Notes: generated from the letters alone by a model not told the origin. Positions 1-8,516 are shown, counted from the stretch's first letter. The stretch: 64,000 nt of DNA from Halovenus aranensis (GCF_900100385.1 NZ_FNFC01000005.1:124001-188000); one strand, 5' to 3'. Translations and numbers: made by a program.

Positions 1-246
1 CGGCCGACGCCCGAACCGGCCGACGTAGACAACACCGCCGACCGAACAGACGTGAACGGGGCAGACAGCACTTCGGTGAACAGAGCAGACGCGAGCGAAC
101 GGACGGAACAGCAGACGAGCGAGACCGCCGATACTGGCTCGGACATAACCGTACTTGAGCCGGGCACAGACCTCTCAGTCACCGATACGAACGGCGCTTC
201 CGAGCAGTCTGATGACGACGGCAGTCGGCATATGGAGGCCGAATAA
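1..246 (+). CDS. C-terminal acidic tail of an unidentified protein (5' truncated by window)
   Basis: The reading frame is open from the first base and ends at TAA 244-246, so this is the 3' end of a gene that starts upstream. The 81 visible residues are low complexity: rich in Asp, Glu, Thr, Ser and Asn, with no hydrophobic segment and no recognisable domain. Tails like this occur at the C terminus of many haloarchaeal membrane or secreted proteins. A GTG at 52 could start a short ORF, but the continuous upstream frame makes a truncated longer protein more likely. Function cannot be assigned. Confidence 0.55.
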   Translation, partial: RPTPEPADVDNTADRTDVNGADSTSVNRADASERTEQQTSETADTGSDITVLEPGTDLSVTDTNGASEQSDDDGSRHMEAE

Positions 247-542
247 CGACGGCCGAACCAGTCGCCGGCACGTCAGACCAGAGACGCACGTTCACACTCG
301 GCTCGATACTGTGTTCTATCGGCGCGATTGACGAGGTCGTCGGCCACAACAGAACAACGAAACGTCCAGAGACACCCCGACAACCACAGGCGTGAGAGAG
401 TTCCGTGAGCAGACAGTGACCGTTGCACTCCCGGAAGTGGCGACACCGCCGTCGCCATGGCAGGTGTGGCGAGAGCAATCGTTTCACCCCAAACAGGGTA
501 GGTACATATCTTAGTAGTTAGTACAGATAAAATACAGTACGG
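247..542. other. Intergenic stretch, no gene recognised
   Basis: Neither strand shows a convincing frame here; the ORFs present are rich in Arg, Cys, Ser and His, unlike haloarchaeal proteins. The last 50 bases turn A+T-rich, with a TATA-like GATAAAATA at about 525-533 just before the small gene that starts at 543. Confidence 0.4.
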
Positions 543-653
543 ATGAGCGATGTCGAGTATCAAGAAAATGGCGATACAGCACTACTGACTACAGATAACC
601 AGGGAGAGTGGATAGAATCCAATAGTATCGTACTCCTCTCGGAGTGGGCCTAA
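543..653 (+). CDS. Small 36-aa protein, DUF7331-like
   Basis: A 36-residue ORF runs from ATG 543 to TAA 651-653. It is acidic (Asp, Glu and Gln rich) and ends with a pattern in which Glu-Trp-Ile-Glu-Ser is followed by a short hydrophobic strand and Ser-Glu-Trp-Ala. This resembles the very small haloarchaeal proteins grouped as DUF7331; that family match is from memory and unverified. An A+T-rich TATA-like element sits about 15-20 bp before the ATG, as expected for a leaderless haloarchaeal transcript. Biochemical role unknown. It lies about 1.5 kb from the bop start, on the opposite strand. Confidence 0.5.
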   Translation: MSDVEYQENGDTALLTTDNQGEWIESNSIVLLSEWA

Positions 654-840
654 CCTCGACGACTACCCGGTACGTGCGTTGTTCGCCAGAACGGTTACGC
701 CGGGTAAAACCCCAAAGTACCGACGATGTACCACGTCGACGCTCTCTGGTGCTGTTTTTATCAGAGCGGGAGCGGGCCACGAGCAGCAAACGGCTGCGGC
801 CGAGTACATCGGCCCATGTGACACCACACTACGACGTGTC

Positions 841-1113
841 TCAGACAAACGCCACGGTCGGCCCGGGCAGTCTGTTCAGGAGTCCCAACCCGACGAATCC
901 ACCGAGCACCAGTCCACCCGAGAGGCCGAGATAGGAGACGATAACCTGCCAGTCTGTCGCCGTTCCGCCACCGACAACGGCGATACCAAAACCAATTCCT
1001 GTGAGTGTGGCCACCCCCAGCATGAACAGCCCACCCATTACTGCGACGCCGAGGAAAACGTTGACCGCCTGTTTGAGTCGATACCCGGACAGATTATCGA
1101 ACACTGGCGTCAC
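841..1113 (-). CDS. Small two-helix membrane protein
   Basis: Ninety residues from a GTG start at 1113 to TGA at 841-843. After a short N terminus (about 12 residues with one Arg and one Lys) there are two long hydrophobic stretches rich in Gly, Val and Leu, at roughly residues 17-47 and 55-80. They are separated by a short Thr-Asp-Trp loop, so two or three membrane passes are likely. It is on the same strand as bop and 230 bp beyond the bop stop, so it might be cotranscribed, but the gap argues for its own promoter. No family recognised; the opposite-strand frame over the same bases is Cys/Arg/His rich and was judged spurious. Confidence 0.55.
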   Translation of the reverse strand: MTPVFDNLSGYRLKQAVNVFLGVAVMGGLFMLGVATLTGIGFGIAVVGGGTATDWQVIVSYLGLSGGLVLGGFVGLGLLNRLPGPTVAFV

Positions 1114-1346
1114 CTCGTACTCCCCACGTCAGCCGAGAGTCGGGCAGCGCGAATAACATCCTTACTCGCCCAGATGAGCGGGCATCTGTTGTAACTGGTG
1201 GTCGAAGACGTTGGTGTAAGCGCGATACGGTGGTTACACGACGCGAAGACAGACGCGGCTATGGCATCAGTGACCCCGAAAAATGAAATCGGCCACACCG
1301 TGAGCCGTCGGAACGACGTGTCCGACAGCGCGACAGTGTGAATCGG

Positions 1347-2174
1347 TTAGTCGGCTGCTGCGGCTTCGGGTTCAGTTGTCGCGGTGGCTGAACCGTCGAG
1401 GACGTTGTGACTGCGCAGCAGGATGATACCGAATCCGACCTTCGCGGTCACATCGAGTACCATGAATCCGGCAGTCTCTGCGTAGAGGTCAAGCAGACCC
1501 AGTCCTTCGGAGCCGACGAGCCACCAGACGGGGTAGGCGAACCATAGCACGACAATCATCCACCGCAGAGTGCTGAACGTGCTTTTGGTGTCCCCGGATA
1601 GCTGTGATACCTTGTCCGAAAGTCCACGGAACAGGTAAAACACCAGCACGAGGAAGAACGCGGTACTGACTGCCCACCAGAGGACTCGGTGCCCTTCGAC
1701 GGCGAGGCCGAGCGAGTCGACTGGTGCAATGGTCAGCGTAGCGACCAGACCGGTCAGAATCATCATCACGTCGAGTCCGACCAGCGTACTGATCGTGTTC
1801 CTGTCTGCGCCGGCGAGCAACGCCAGGTCATACAGCAACAGCGGCGTCGTCAGAATCCAGTCGGTGTACCGCGGCCAGTAGATTTTCAGCTCCTCTGTGC
1901 CTTCGATAAACGGTGCCAGGTCGATGACACCGAATCCCGTCGCCATCGCGAGGTAGTTCGTGAACGCGATGCCGGCGATGAACGTCGTGATGATGTAGAA
2001 CTTCTGCCGATGTGGGTCGGTTACGTTCCACCCTCGGGCGATGAAGTACACCATCCCGAGGAACATACCGGCTGTGCCGAGCCACAACCACATCACCTCG
2101 TCGCCGGGTGTTGCATTTATTCCCCCTAATTGCAGTACTGCTGTCGTTAGTGTGTCTATGACTGATCGCACCAT
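1347..2174 (-). CDS. bop: Bacteriorhodopsin, light-driven proton pump
   Basis: A seven-helix retinal protein of 275 residues. The retinal Schiff-base lysine is K245 in an Asp-Val-Thr-Ala-Lys motif with counter-ion D241. Helix C carries R102, proton acceptor D105, T109 and cytoplasmic proton donor D116, equivalent to R82, D85, T89 and D96 of Halobacterium BR. The proton-release pair is present as E223 and E233 (E194 and E204). With all pump residues kept, this is an outward proton pump, not a sensory rhodopsin or halorhodopsin. Compared with BR, helix D to helix E is about nine residues longer. No bat, brp or blh gene is seen nearby, so retinal supply and bop control genes must lie elsewhere, except possibly the carotenoid oxygenase at 5124-6521. 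Confidence 0.96.
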   Translation of the reverse strand: MVRSVIDTLTTAVLQLGGINATPGDEVMWLWLGTAGMFLGMVYFIARGWNVTDPHRQKFYIITTFIAGIAFTNYLAMATGFGVIDLAPFIEGTEELKIYWPRYTDWILTTPLLLYDLALLAGADRNTISTLVGLDVMMILTGLVATLTIAPVDSLGLAVEGHRVLWWAVSTAFFLVLVFYLFRGLSDKVSQLSGDTKSTFSTLRWMIVVLWFAYPVWWLVGSEGLGLLDLYAETAGFMVLDVTAKVGFGIILLRSHNVLDGSATATTEPEAAAAD

Positions 2175-2190
2175 TCCAGTCGATACTAGG

Positions 2191-2208
2191 TATTAAAACA
2201 TAATAATT
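2191..2208 (-). promoter_or_regulatory. Probable bop core promoter (TATA region)
   Basis: Reading the minus strand, an A+T block containing TTTTAATA and TATTATG lies 17-34 bp before the bop ATG at 2174. This is where a TATA box would sit for a leaderless or nearly leaderless mRNA, the known arrangement of bop in Halobacterium. The exact box was judged by eye. Confidence 0.5.
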
Positions 2209-2493
2209 GTTTTGCAGCCAATAACATATCCGATTGGATAGATGACAGGCAACAGGGCTCCCCAATCCAGATTACGAGGGCTAAGAAAGGTGGTTCGTGG
2301 GAAAATAGGTAAGCCAATCTACTATGTAATGATTCAATAAATATCCTTTGGATACGGCTAATCTGATAGGTTTCCGCTCGGACGGTAGTACGTCCGTTTC
2401 ATCGGGGTCTACCACTGTTTTTGCGTTCGTCACTCGGTCTGGCGTTCTGTCTGGCAGGGTGACGATACAGCGCGATAGGGACCGGGACCGGGG
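2209..2493. other. Intergenic region between divergent bop and M50 protease genes
   Basis: About 285 bp without a gene. The half next to bop is A+T-rich (about 2280-2345, several AATAAATA-like runs), where upstream activating sites for bop would be expected. I could not identify a specific activator site by eye. Confidence 0.35.
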
Positions 2494-2499
2494 TTTAAA
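2494..2499 (+). promoter_or_regulatory. TATA box of the M50/CBS protease gene
   Basis: TTTAAA lies 25-30 bp before the ATG at 2524 in an otherwise G+C-rich context. This is the canonical haloarchaeal spacing for a leaderless transcript and supports the chosen start. Confidence 0.6.
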
Positions 2500-2523
2500 C
2501 GCCACCGGCCCCAATCACCGCGT

Positions 2524-3717
2524 ATGCGAGGGATACAGGTCGGCAGTGCATTCGGCATTCCAGTCAGATTGCACTGGTCGTTCCTACTCATCCTCCCGGT
2601 GTTCGCGTTCATCATCGGTCTCGACATCGCGATGCTCGCGGAGGTGCTCAACGACGTCCTCGGCGCTGGCCTCGACCCGGCAGCACTCGAAGGTGAGGTC
2701 CTCCCGTGGGCGCTGGGGCTGGCCGCGGCACTGGGGCTGTTTACTGGAGTATTGCTCCACGAGTTCGGTCACTCGCTTGTCGCGATGCGATACGGGTACG
2801 ATATCGACTCGATCACGCTGTGGCTGCTGGGCGGCCTCGCCAGCTTCACCGAGATGCCCGAGAACTGGCGCCAAGAGTTCTGGATTGCAGTTGCTGGCCC
2901 GATTGTCAGCGTCGGGGTCGGTCTCGTCTGTTATGCGGGTTTTCTCCTGACACCGGTGGCGATAGCTCCCGTCCGGTTCGTTCTCGGCTACCTGGCGCTG
3001 TTGAACGTCGTACTCGCGGTGTTTAATATGTTGCCGGCGTTTCCCATGGACGGTGGCCGTGTCCTCCGTGCGCTGCTCGCCCGGAACCGACCACACGCCC
3101 GCGCGACACAACTCGCTGCGGAAGTCGGGAAGGTCTTCGCGTTCCTGCTGGGTGCTGTCGGACTCCTCTCGTTGAATATCGTCCTCATCTTGCTTGCCTT
3201 TTTCATCTACATCGCCGCCTCGGGCGAGGCCCAACAGACCGTGATGAAGGCGACCTTCGAAGGAGTGACAGTCAGAGACGTGATGACCACCCGCGTCGAC
3301 CTCCACGTCGTCAACCCGGAGACGACTGTCGCGACCCTCATCGAACGGATGTTCAGAGAGCGCCACACCGGCTACCCCGTCGTCGAAAACGGTGCGGTCG
3401 TCGGCATGGTTACGCTCGACGACGCCAGAGACGTGCGTCCGGAGGAGCGCGAGGCGTTTCTCGTCGACGACGTGATGTCGACAGACATCGTCACAATCTC
3501 ACCGGGGGCAGACGCAATGGAGACGCTCCAGACCTTGCGCGAACACGATATCGGGCGACTCCCTGTGGTCACCGAGGACGGCGACCTCGTCGGACTGGTC
3601 TCACGGACAGACCTGATGACCGCCTTCGACGTACTCCAGAGTGGCGGCGGTGTCGACTCGATTTTTCGCTCACCACCCGGACGCGACGACGCTGTAACCA
3701 ACCGCCGTAGCTGGTGA
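2524..3717 (+). CDS. Site-2-type intramembrane metalloprotease with C-terminal CBS pair (M50)
   Basis: A 397-residue membrane protein. The zinc-protease signature HEFGH is at 79-83 inside a membrane segment, and the second active-site motif, an Asn-x-x-Pro-x-x-x-x-Asp-Gly-Gly run, is at 168-178. Together these define family M50 (S2P/RseP/SpoIVFB type), which cleaves substrates within the membrane. About six hydrophobic segments fill residues 15-220. Two CBS domains follow at roughly 250-310 and 315-375; in this family they bind adenine nucleotides and tune activity. The substrate is unknown. Its divergent placement next to bop is suggestive but not evidence of a link. The start is backed by a TATA box at the leaderless spacing. 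Confidence 0.9.
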   Translation: MRGIQVGSAFGIPVRLHWSFLLILPVFAFIIGLDIAMLAEVLNDVLGAGLDPAALEGEVLPWALGLAAALGLFTGVLLHEFGHSLVAMRYGYDIDSITLWLLGGLASFTEMPENWRQEFWIAVAGPIVSVGVGLVCYAGFLLTPVAIAPVRFVLGYLALLNVVLAVFNMLPAFPMDGGRVLRALLARNRPHARATQLAAEVGKVFAFLLGAVGLLSLNIVLILLAFFIYIAASGEAQQTVMKATFEGVTVRDVMTTRVDLHVVNPETTVATLIERMFRERHTGYPVVENGAVVGMVTLDDARDVRPEEREAFLVDDVMSTDIVTISPGADAMETLQTLREHDIGRLPVVTEDGDLVGLVSRTDLMTAFDVLQSGGGVDSIFRSPPGRDDAVTNRRSW

Positions 3718-4178
3718 CCCCCGCGGCAAGCCTGTCACCGCCGTTGCCTGCCTCGGCGTCAGTGACCGAGCCGACGCTCGTATAGAAACTCCCAGCACTC
3801 TCGGCGCGGGAGTCGCTGCTTCATCTGTAACGCTGTGAGTGACAGCGCCAAATTACAGCCCCGGTTCGTGCAGCGTCGGTACTCAAACCAAACGCTTCGA
3901 GCTGTGTGATGGCAGCTTCGCGTGGCTTGGAGACATTGTCAGCACACATGATAGGTCAATCAAAGGACTCCGGAGGGAGTCCGGCACACAGCAACAGCGT
4001 GGTTGGGACCCGTCTGAGCCGTGTGCCACCTCGGCGTTCGTACTCTCCCCGTATAACCTTATTGTGATTATTCGAGTTAAAATAGCAGCTAGCGAGGGTA
4101 ATGAAGGGGAAGTTGTTTTCATGTGGCGCGTGAAGAGGGGATAGGCTGCTGGTTACACAGTAGCACAGGTTGGGACCC
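3718..4178. other. Intergenic region without recognised gene
   Basis: About 460 bp. The only long frame (3839-4144) gives a protein with little acidic bias and no motif, so I left it uncalled. The stretch from about 4055 to 4110 is A+T-rich (TATTGTGATTATTCGAGTTA region) and may hold the promoter or operator of the TrmB-type regulator that follows. Confidence 0.4.
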
Positions 4179-5009
4179 ATGGAAGACATTTCAGACCGAG
4201 AGCAAGCGATAGAATTGCTCCAGCAGCTCGGACTACAGGAGTACGAGGCGAAAGCGTTCGTCGCGCTGACACGACTCCCCCACGGGACGGCCAAGGATAT
4301 CAGCGAGATATCGGAGGTACCGCGCACGCGTGTCTACGACGCAGTCCGGGTGCTCGAATCGAAAGGCCTCGTCGAGATACAACACTCGAACCCACAGCAG
4401 TTTCGGGCGGTTTCCATCGACGAGGCAGCAGACACGTTACAGCGCGAGTATCGGACACGGACCGAGACACTCCGCGACACGCTCGACACGATAGAGCCCA
4501 CCTCAACCGACGTCGAGGCCGACGTTCCCCACGAGGTATGGGCCCTGTCGGGGACAACTGCAATCACGAGCCGAACACAGCAGTTACTCAGCGAGGCCGA
4601 GGAAGAAATCGTGTTCGTCCTCGGTGACGAATCCGTCTTCACCGAGTCACTCGTCGAGAGCCTCAACACAGCCAGGAAACGAGAGGTACGAGTCATGATC
4701 GGAACGACCGCCGAGTCGGTTCAAAACCGCGTCCAAGACAGTCTCCCGGAAGCCGAAGTCTTCGTCTCTGGACTCGAGTGGCTAAGCGAGTCGGCCCCGC
4801 CGGCCGACGATACCGAAATCAGCCGGATGGTGCTGATAGACCGGAGTACAATTCTCGTCAGCACGTTCCACCAGACGCCCGGTGACGAGCGCGAACACGA
4901 ACAGGCGGTGTTCGGGCGCGGGTTCGACAACGGCCTTGTCACGCTCGCCCGGCGACTGATGGCGACCGGACTGCCGTCAGTCGAGTCGTCCGAGTCTACC
5001 GAGCAGTGA
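4179..5009 (+). CDS. TrmB-family transcriptional regulator
   Basis: A 276-residue protein starting at ATG 4179; an in-frame TTG nine bases upstream is less likely. Residues about 5-85 form a winged helix of the TrmB type, with the typical Leu-Gly-Leu-x-x-Tyr-Glu-Ala-Lys-Ala opening and a recognition helix around Pro-Arg-Thr-Arg-Val-Tyr-Asp. A short coiled segment at about 90-110 is followed by a C-terminal PLD-like regulatory domain of the kind that binds sugars or other small ligands in TrmB proteins. No ligand can be inferred. It converges with the carotenoid oxygenase gene (5124-6521, minus) and lies downstream of the M50 gene, so its target may be a neighbour or a distant metabolic gene. 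Confidence 0.88.
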   Translation: MEDISDREQAIELLQQLGLQEYEAKAFVALTRLPHGTAKDISEISEVPRTRVYDAVRVLESKGLVEIQHSNPQQFRAVSIDEAADTLQREYRTRTETLRDTLDTIEPTSTDVEADVPHEVWALSGTTAITSRTQQLLSEAEEEIVFVLGDESVFTESLVESLNTARKREVRVMIGTTAESVQNRVQDSLPEAEVFVSGLEWLSESAPPADDTEISRMVLIDRSTILVSTFHQTPGDEREHEQAVFGRGFDNGLVTLARRLMATGLPSVESSESTEQ

Positions 5010-5123
5010 TGCAGATTCGTCCGGCCACCGGCCGCGGACGCTTCCGTGCAGTCCCGGTGTTGTTCCTCACGTTGGTTGTCTTCGGTTGTGTTGTTTTTTC
5101 GCCGAGATTCAGGCCGTCAGGAG

Positions 5124-6521
5124 TCAATCATCAAAAAAGCGCCCGTGGAAGCCAAACGGGACCGGATGGGGGAGCCGTGCTCGGCCGAGTTCCGACAGCG
5201 TCGCCGCGTCGAGACACAACAGAACAGACTGTTCGGCGGCAACATCCAGTGCTGGGGCGAGAACGACGCCGTCGTCCTCGTGGTCGGGGTCGGGGTGCTC
5301 GACCATGCGAGGTTCCTCGATGTAGAGGTCGCGCTCCCAGACCTCGCTGGCAGACTCTCGGTCGGTGTCGACTTTCACGAGGCCGTTCGCTCCTTTCCGG
5401 TCGGTCGCCTGTCCGTACACGTAGCGGTGCCGGCGGGTTCTGGCCTGTCGCGGGACCGTCGGGAGTTCGATACCACCGTCGTACCGCTGTCGCGCTGTCA
5501 CCCCGCCGTCGGCAGAGACGCGATAGCGGACGAGTCGCCCCGGCGGTGCACCGGCGAAGCCGGCCTCGTCGAGTTCCGCAAGCGAGAGCGCCTGGACAAT
5601 CTGGTCGTCGTCGAACGCGACGAGGTCGACAACCACGTCGCCGGCGTCGTCGAATGCGTTGACGATGTGGAAGGTGAAAAACGACGGCACTGTCGTCTCG
5701 GTGGTGACCTCGCCCGTTTCACGAGAGACGACGTAGACGGTGGTGTCCTGGCTGTCGTCCCACTGAAGCAGGTCGAAAAACCCCTCGGTGAACGGCGAGA
5801 GGGCGGCGAGTACGTCGATTTGAAGCGGCGTTTCGACAAGTACGATCTGTGTCTCGCTGACGCCGATACTGTGGATATAGGCGGGCGTATCCGTTGGAAT
5901 CGCGGCGATTTCTTCCCGGCGTCTGGTCCCCTCGGGGATACGGAACAGGCGGTACTCGTGAGTCCGGCCAAAGGAGAGCGCGTGCCCGAGGTGACCGCCA
6001 CGCGGGTCTGCAACCAGATGTGCAGTAATCATGTCGTACTCCAGCAGGTCGCGAAACGCGAACTCGCCGCGCGTTTCGAGAGCGTCGCCAAATCGCGTCC
6101 ACCGCGGGACTTCGGTCAGTGCGACGTACTCGCCGCCGAGTCTGGCGACGTGGACGTTCGCGTTGTCGGTTGGCTCGGGAGGCCCCAGCCGCCGTAGCCA
6201 GCCGAGCAGTTTCTGGAGTCCGCGCTCGCCGGTCGCGAACTGTCCCGTCGGCCGGCCCGCCATCGCGTCGGCGTAGCTCTCGGTGCGAAGGAAGCGGTTG
6301 GTGTAGTAGACCCCGCCGTCGTCGAACTCGTAGCTGCGGACCATCCCGAGCCCGTCGAACCAGTGTACGACGCGCTCGCCGCCACCCTCGAATTTGGCCG
6401 GCCCGTTGCGGACGAGACGCCCCGATAGCCAGGCGGGTATCTCGCCTTCGACCGGGAGCTGTCGTCGACTTACCTCCTCCTCGAGCGACTGAAACCCGGG
6501 CGTAAAGTTAGCATCTGACAC
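5124..6521 (-). CDS. Carotenoid cleavage oxygenase, RPE65/CCD family
   Basis: A 465-residue soluble protein with the hallmarks of the seven-bladed carotenoid oxygenase family. The four iron-binding histidines are recognisable as H168 (Thr-Ala-His-Leu), H217 (Tyr-Ile-His-Ser), H285 (Thr-Phe-His-Ile-Val-Asn-Ala) and H459 in the C-terminal Gly-Phe-His-Gly motif. The N terminus shows the family's Leu-x-Gly-x-Leu-x-Arg-Asn-Gly-Pro pattern at 32-41. Members cut carotenoids or apocarotenoids oxidatively; some give retinal, others apocarotenals. Haloarchaea usually make retinal with the unrelated Brp/Blh membrane enzymes, so proximity to bop (3 kb away) invites the idea of a retinal or apocarotenoid role. 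That is inference; the cleavage position cannot be read from sequence. Confidence 0.9.
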   Translation of the reverse strand: MSDANFTPGFQSLEEEVSRRQLPVEGEIPAWLSGRLVRNGPAKFEGGGERVVHWFDGLGMVRSYEFDDGGVYYTNRFLRTESYADAMAGRPTGQFATGERGLQKLLGWLRRLGPPEPTDNANVHVARLGGEYVALTEVPRWTRFGDALETRGEFAFRDLLEYDMITAHLVADPRGGHLGHALSFGRTHEYRLFRIPEGTRRREEIAAIPTDTPAYIHSIGVSETQIVLVETPLQIDVLAALSPFTEGFFDLLQWDDSQDTTVYVVSRETGEVTTETTVPSFFTFHIVNAFDDAGDVVVDLVAFDDDQIVQALSLAELDEAGFAGAPPGRLVRYRVSADGGVTARQRYDGGIELPTVPRQARTRRHRYVYGQATDRKGANGLVKVDTDRESASEVWERDLYIEEPRMVEHPDPDHEDDGVVLAPALDVAAEQSVLLCLDAATLSELGRARLPHPVPFGFHGRFFDD

Positions 6522-6943
6522 GGGTCACCATACGCGTCGGTGTCGCTTGAACCTGCGGGTCGTGGTCTGAGATAAATGGAGGAGTGGAGGGCAAGGCGGG
6601 GAACCACGACGAGATGTCCCGGAACGCAGCGGAATCACCGACCGCCAGGCTGGCTGAGACGGGGGGCAAATATAAAAGGAGCCCGGCTGTTTCATGCAGT
6701 GAAACACGGGAGAAGCCAATCGTGTCGCTGTCGTAGCAGGCATCAACAACGAGTCGGAGAGCCGAAGGGGTCGAACCGTCCCTGGCCGTATGCCAGTCGA
6801 CGCCGTGAGGGGGTGGCCACGACGCCATTCCGGTACAACCTCTCCGTGTTCGTGCCACATAACCTGTCAACAGCTGTCTCAGGGCCAGAAACAGCACTGA
6901 TACGCGGGCGAGGCTTGATGAGACATCGCCGTGTTACTGTGGC
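6522..6943. other. Long intergenic region upstream of the deaminase gene
   Basis: About 420 bp with no credible protein; the frames are Arg/Ser/Pro rich with no match to haloarchaeal composition. It contains a strong TATA-like element and an inverted repeat, listed separately, so it may encode a short untranslated RNA or carry a long regulatory leader. The promoter of the carotenoid oxygenase gene (minus strand, start 6521) must also lie here. Confidence 0.4.
6671..6705 (+). promoter_or_regulatory. TATA-like box followed by an inverted repeat
   Basis: TATAAAAG at 6671-6678 is followed 10 bp later by GTTTCA (6689-6694) and its inverted partner TGAAAC (6700-6705), with a 5-bp loop. The repeat covers the expected transcription start, a typical position for a repressor operator. 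No clear coding sequence begins within 240 bp downstream, so the transcript may be noncoding or a long leader of the deaminase gene at 6944. Confidence 0.35.
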
Positions 6944-7408
6944 ATGGACGAGATTCCGCCAGTCGAGTACCGTCACGTATCACACATGCAACATGCAATC
7001 GACCTCGCGCGAGAGGCAGCCGACCGTGGCGACCACCCCTTCGGGAGCGTTCTCGTGTGCAACGATACGGTCGTCATGGCGGAGTCGAATCGCATCAAGA
7101 CAGGAGACGACATTCGCCGCCATCCCGAGCTCCATCTCGCATACCGTGCCTGTCGGGAACTCGACGCCACAGAACGCGCCGAGACGGTGATGTACACGAG
7201 TACCGAACCTTGTCCGATGTGTGCCGGGGGAATGCGCTCGGCCGGCTTCGAGCGCGTCATTTACAGCGTTAGTGCCCCCGAGATAGGCGAATTTACCGGC
7301 AGCAAGCCACCGGTCCGTGCCGCGACAGTCCTCGACGGCGTTACCGACGTTGTCGGCCCCGTGTGCAACGATGCGGGCCGAGAGGTCCACGAGGCGTTCG
7401 AGTGGTAG
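6944..7408 (+). CDS. Nucleoside/base deaminase (cytidine deaminase-like fold)
   Basis: A 154-residue zinc hydrolase of the CDA superfamily. The zinc and proton-shuttle residues are His60-x-Glu62, and the second zinc motif is Pro-Cys90-x-x-Cys93. The N-terminal Asp-His-Pro-Phe-Gly-Ser pattern at 30-35 is typical of the guanine deaminase/TadA-like subgroup. The usual His-Ala-Glu is here His-Pro-Glu. The likely substrate is a purine base or nucleoside, but guanine, cytosine and tRNA adenosine cannot be told apart from sequence. It acts in the cytosol. The next gene (7452) follows after 43 bp on the same strand. Confidence 0.85.
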   Translation: MDEIPPVEYRHVSHMQHAIDLAREAADRGDHPFGSVLVCNDTVVMAESNRIKTGDDIRRHPELHLAYRACRELDATERAETVMYTSTEPCPMCAGGMRSAGFERVIYSVSAPEIGEFTGSKPPVRAATVLDGVTDVVGPVCNDAGREVHEAFEW

Positions 7409-7451
7409 ACGGAGACGAACGTTCAATACTGCTGGGCCCGAAGGGTCGAGT

Positions 7452-7661
7452 ATGGCCAAGCAGAACGTTGGTGGCCGCGACCGAATCGTCCGCGCACTGC
7501 TCGCCGTCGTGCTGACCGTCACCGCGATACGTACGCTCAGAAACGGGAAACGGAAGGCCGGACTGCTCGCGCTCCTCGGCGCAGTTGGCTTTGGCTTCAA
7601 CGCGACGACCTGCTTCTGTGGGCTGAACGAAGCCCTGGGCATCGACACGACCGACGAGTAA
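7452..7661 (+). CDS. Small membrane protein, YgaP-transmembrane/DUF2892-like
   Basis: Sixty-nine residues starting at ATG 7452; the frame is open further upstream, but that extension is Arg/Ser-rich and overlaps the deaminase gene. The start pattern Gly-Gly-x-Asp-Arg-x-x-Arg, followed by two hydrophobic helices (about 14-28 and 37-52) and a Thr-Thr-Cys-Phe-Cys-Gly-Leu-Asn segment, matches the DUF2892 membrane domain found alone or at the end of rhodanese YgaP. The paired cysteines near the end are characteristic. Role unknown; likely a redox- or sulfur-related membrane protein by family association only. Confidence 0.75.
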   Translation: MAKQNVGGRDRIVRALLAVVLTVTAIRTLRNGKRKAGLLALLGAVGFGFNATTCFCGLNEALGIDTTDE

Positions 7662-7742
7662 CGGGACAGCACCATCCCGTCGCTCGGGCCGGAAGGGAGA
7701 GATTTCGTCGCTGCCAACGAGACCGCCACGAAGGGGTGGTCC

Positions 7743-8516
7743 GTGCTGTTGTTTATGTTGTTCTGGCCCCTATTCTGGCTGATGAGACCGATAGTCTCGC
7801 GTCGGCGCGATACTGTGGCCGACGACCTCCAGGAGCGTGGGTACAGCCTCGCGGCCGAGGAATGGCCGACCGTCGCTCGGGGCGACACGACGACAATAGC
7901 CGGGGTCGACGCTCCACTCGCGCTCGTGTCACTCCGGGACGACAGACCGTTGACAGTCGTCTCGGCAATCGCAAACGCTGCACACGAGGGGTGCGTGCCG
8001 GTCCTCGTCGCCCACCCACAGACTGCCAGCGAAGTCGAACCGTTGCTCGAAGACCCGTTCTTGCTGGCCGGCCGGGACGGCGGCCGCGAGTTCGTCCCAA
8101 TCGAGGACCGCATTCTGCTGTCGGACGGTAGCTACGCCTGTCTCGGCACGACCGGCCCCGTCACGTGGTTCGAGGAAGAGTCACGAGAGACAGACTCCCC
8201 ACCACTCGCGCTTACTGTCGGCGGCGACCGCGTCGCCACGCTTGACTCCGTCGACGGACTTGCCTGTCCGGGCCCGGCGGCCGCCACGTTCCGGTACAGC
8301 TACGCCCGCAACGATGCCGGGCGGTTCTGCGTGTTTGACGACGGAGATGTACTGGAGCGATATACGAGCGTCAGCGCGATGCGTGCCGACGGGTTCCGAC
8401 CCGTGCCGCTGCCACTCGTCCCGGAGCATCATATTCGCGACCACGGGCGGCTCGCGCGGGCAACTGTGGTTGCGACGGTCGATGACGGAGTAGTTTCCTA
8501 TCGGTCGCGGCGGTGA
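7743..8516 (+). CDS. Conserved haloarchaeal protein with N-terminal membrane anchor
   Basis: A 257-residue protein. Residues 1-18 form one hydrophobic helix, followed by an Arg-rich stop-transfer (residues 20-22), so the rest should face the cytoplasm. The remaining 230 residues are soluble and acidic, with repeated Val/Leu-rich strands suggesting a beta-rich fold; no catalytic motif or family is recognised. It lies directly upstream of the photolyase gene (76 bp gap, same strand) and may share its expression. The start at 7743 is an ATG that gives the anchor exactly at the N terminus. Function unknown. Confidence 0.65.
   Translation: MLLFMLFWPLFWLMRPIVSRRRDTVADDLQERGYSLAAEEWPTVARGDTTTIAGVDAPLALVSLRDDRPLTVVSAIANAAHEGCVPVLVAHPQTASEVEPLLEDPFLLAGRDGGREFVPIEDRILLSDGSYACLGTTGPVTWFEEESRETDSPPLALTVGGDRVATLDSVDGLACPGPAAATFRYSYARNDAGRFCVFDDGDVLERYTSVSAMRADGFRPVPLPLVPEHHIRDHGRLARATVVATVDDGVVSYRSRR

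Noticed and set aside
679-1194. 171-aa plus-strand ORF
   Set aside because: Antisense to the small membrane protein gene, with many Cys, His and Gln and no acidic bias.
3839-4144. 101-aa plus-strand ORF between the protease and TrmB genes
   Set aside because: Ser/Arg-rich, not acidic, and its frame is equally open on the other strand; no promoter at the right distance.
5006-6197. Long plus-strand ORFs antisense to the carotenoid oxygenase
   Set aside because: They mirror a clear gene with four family histidines; their translations are Arg/Val-rich and have no motifs. In G+C-rich DNA the opposite strand of a real gene is often open.
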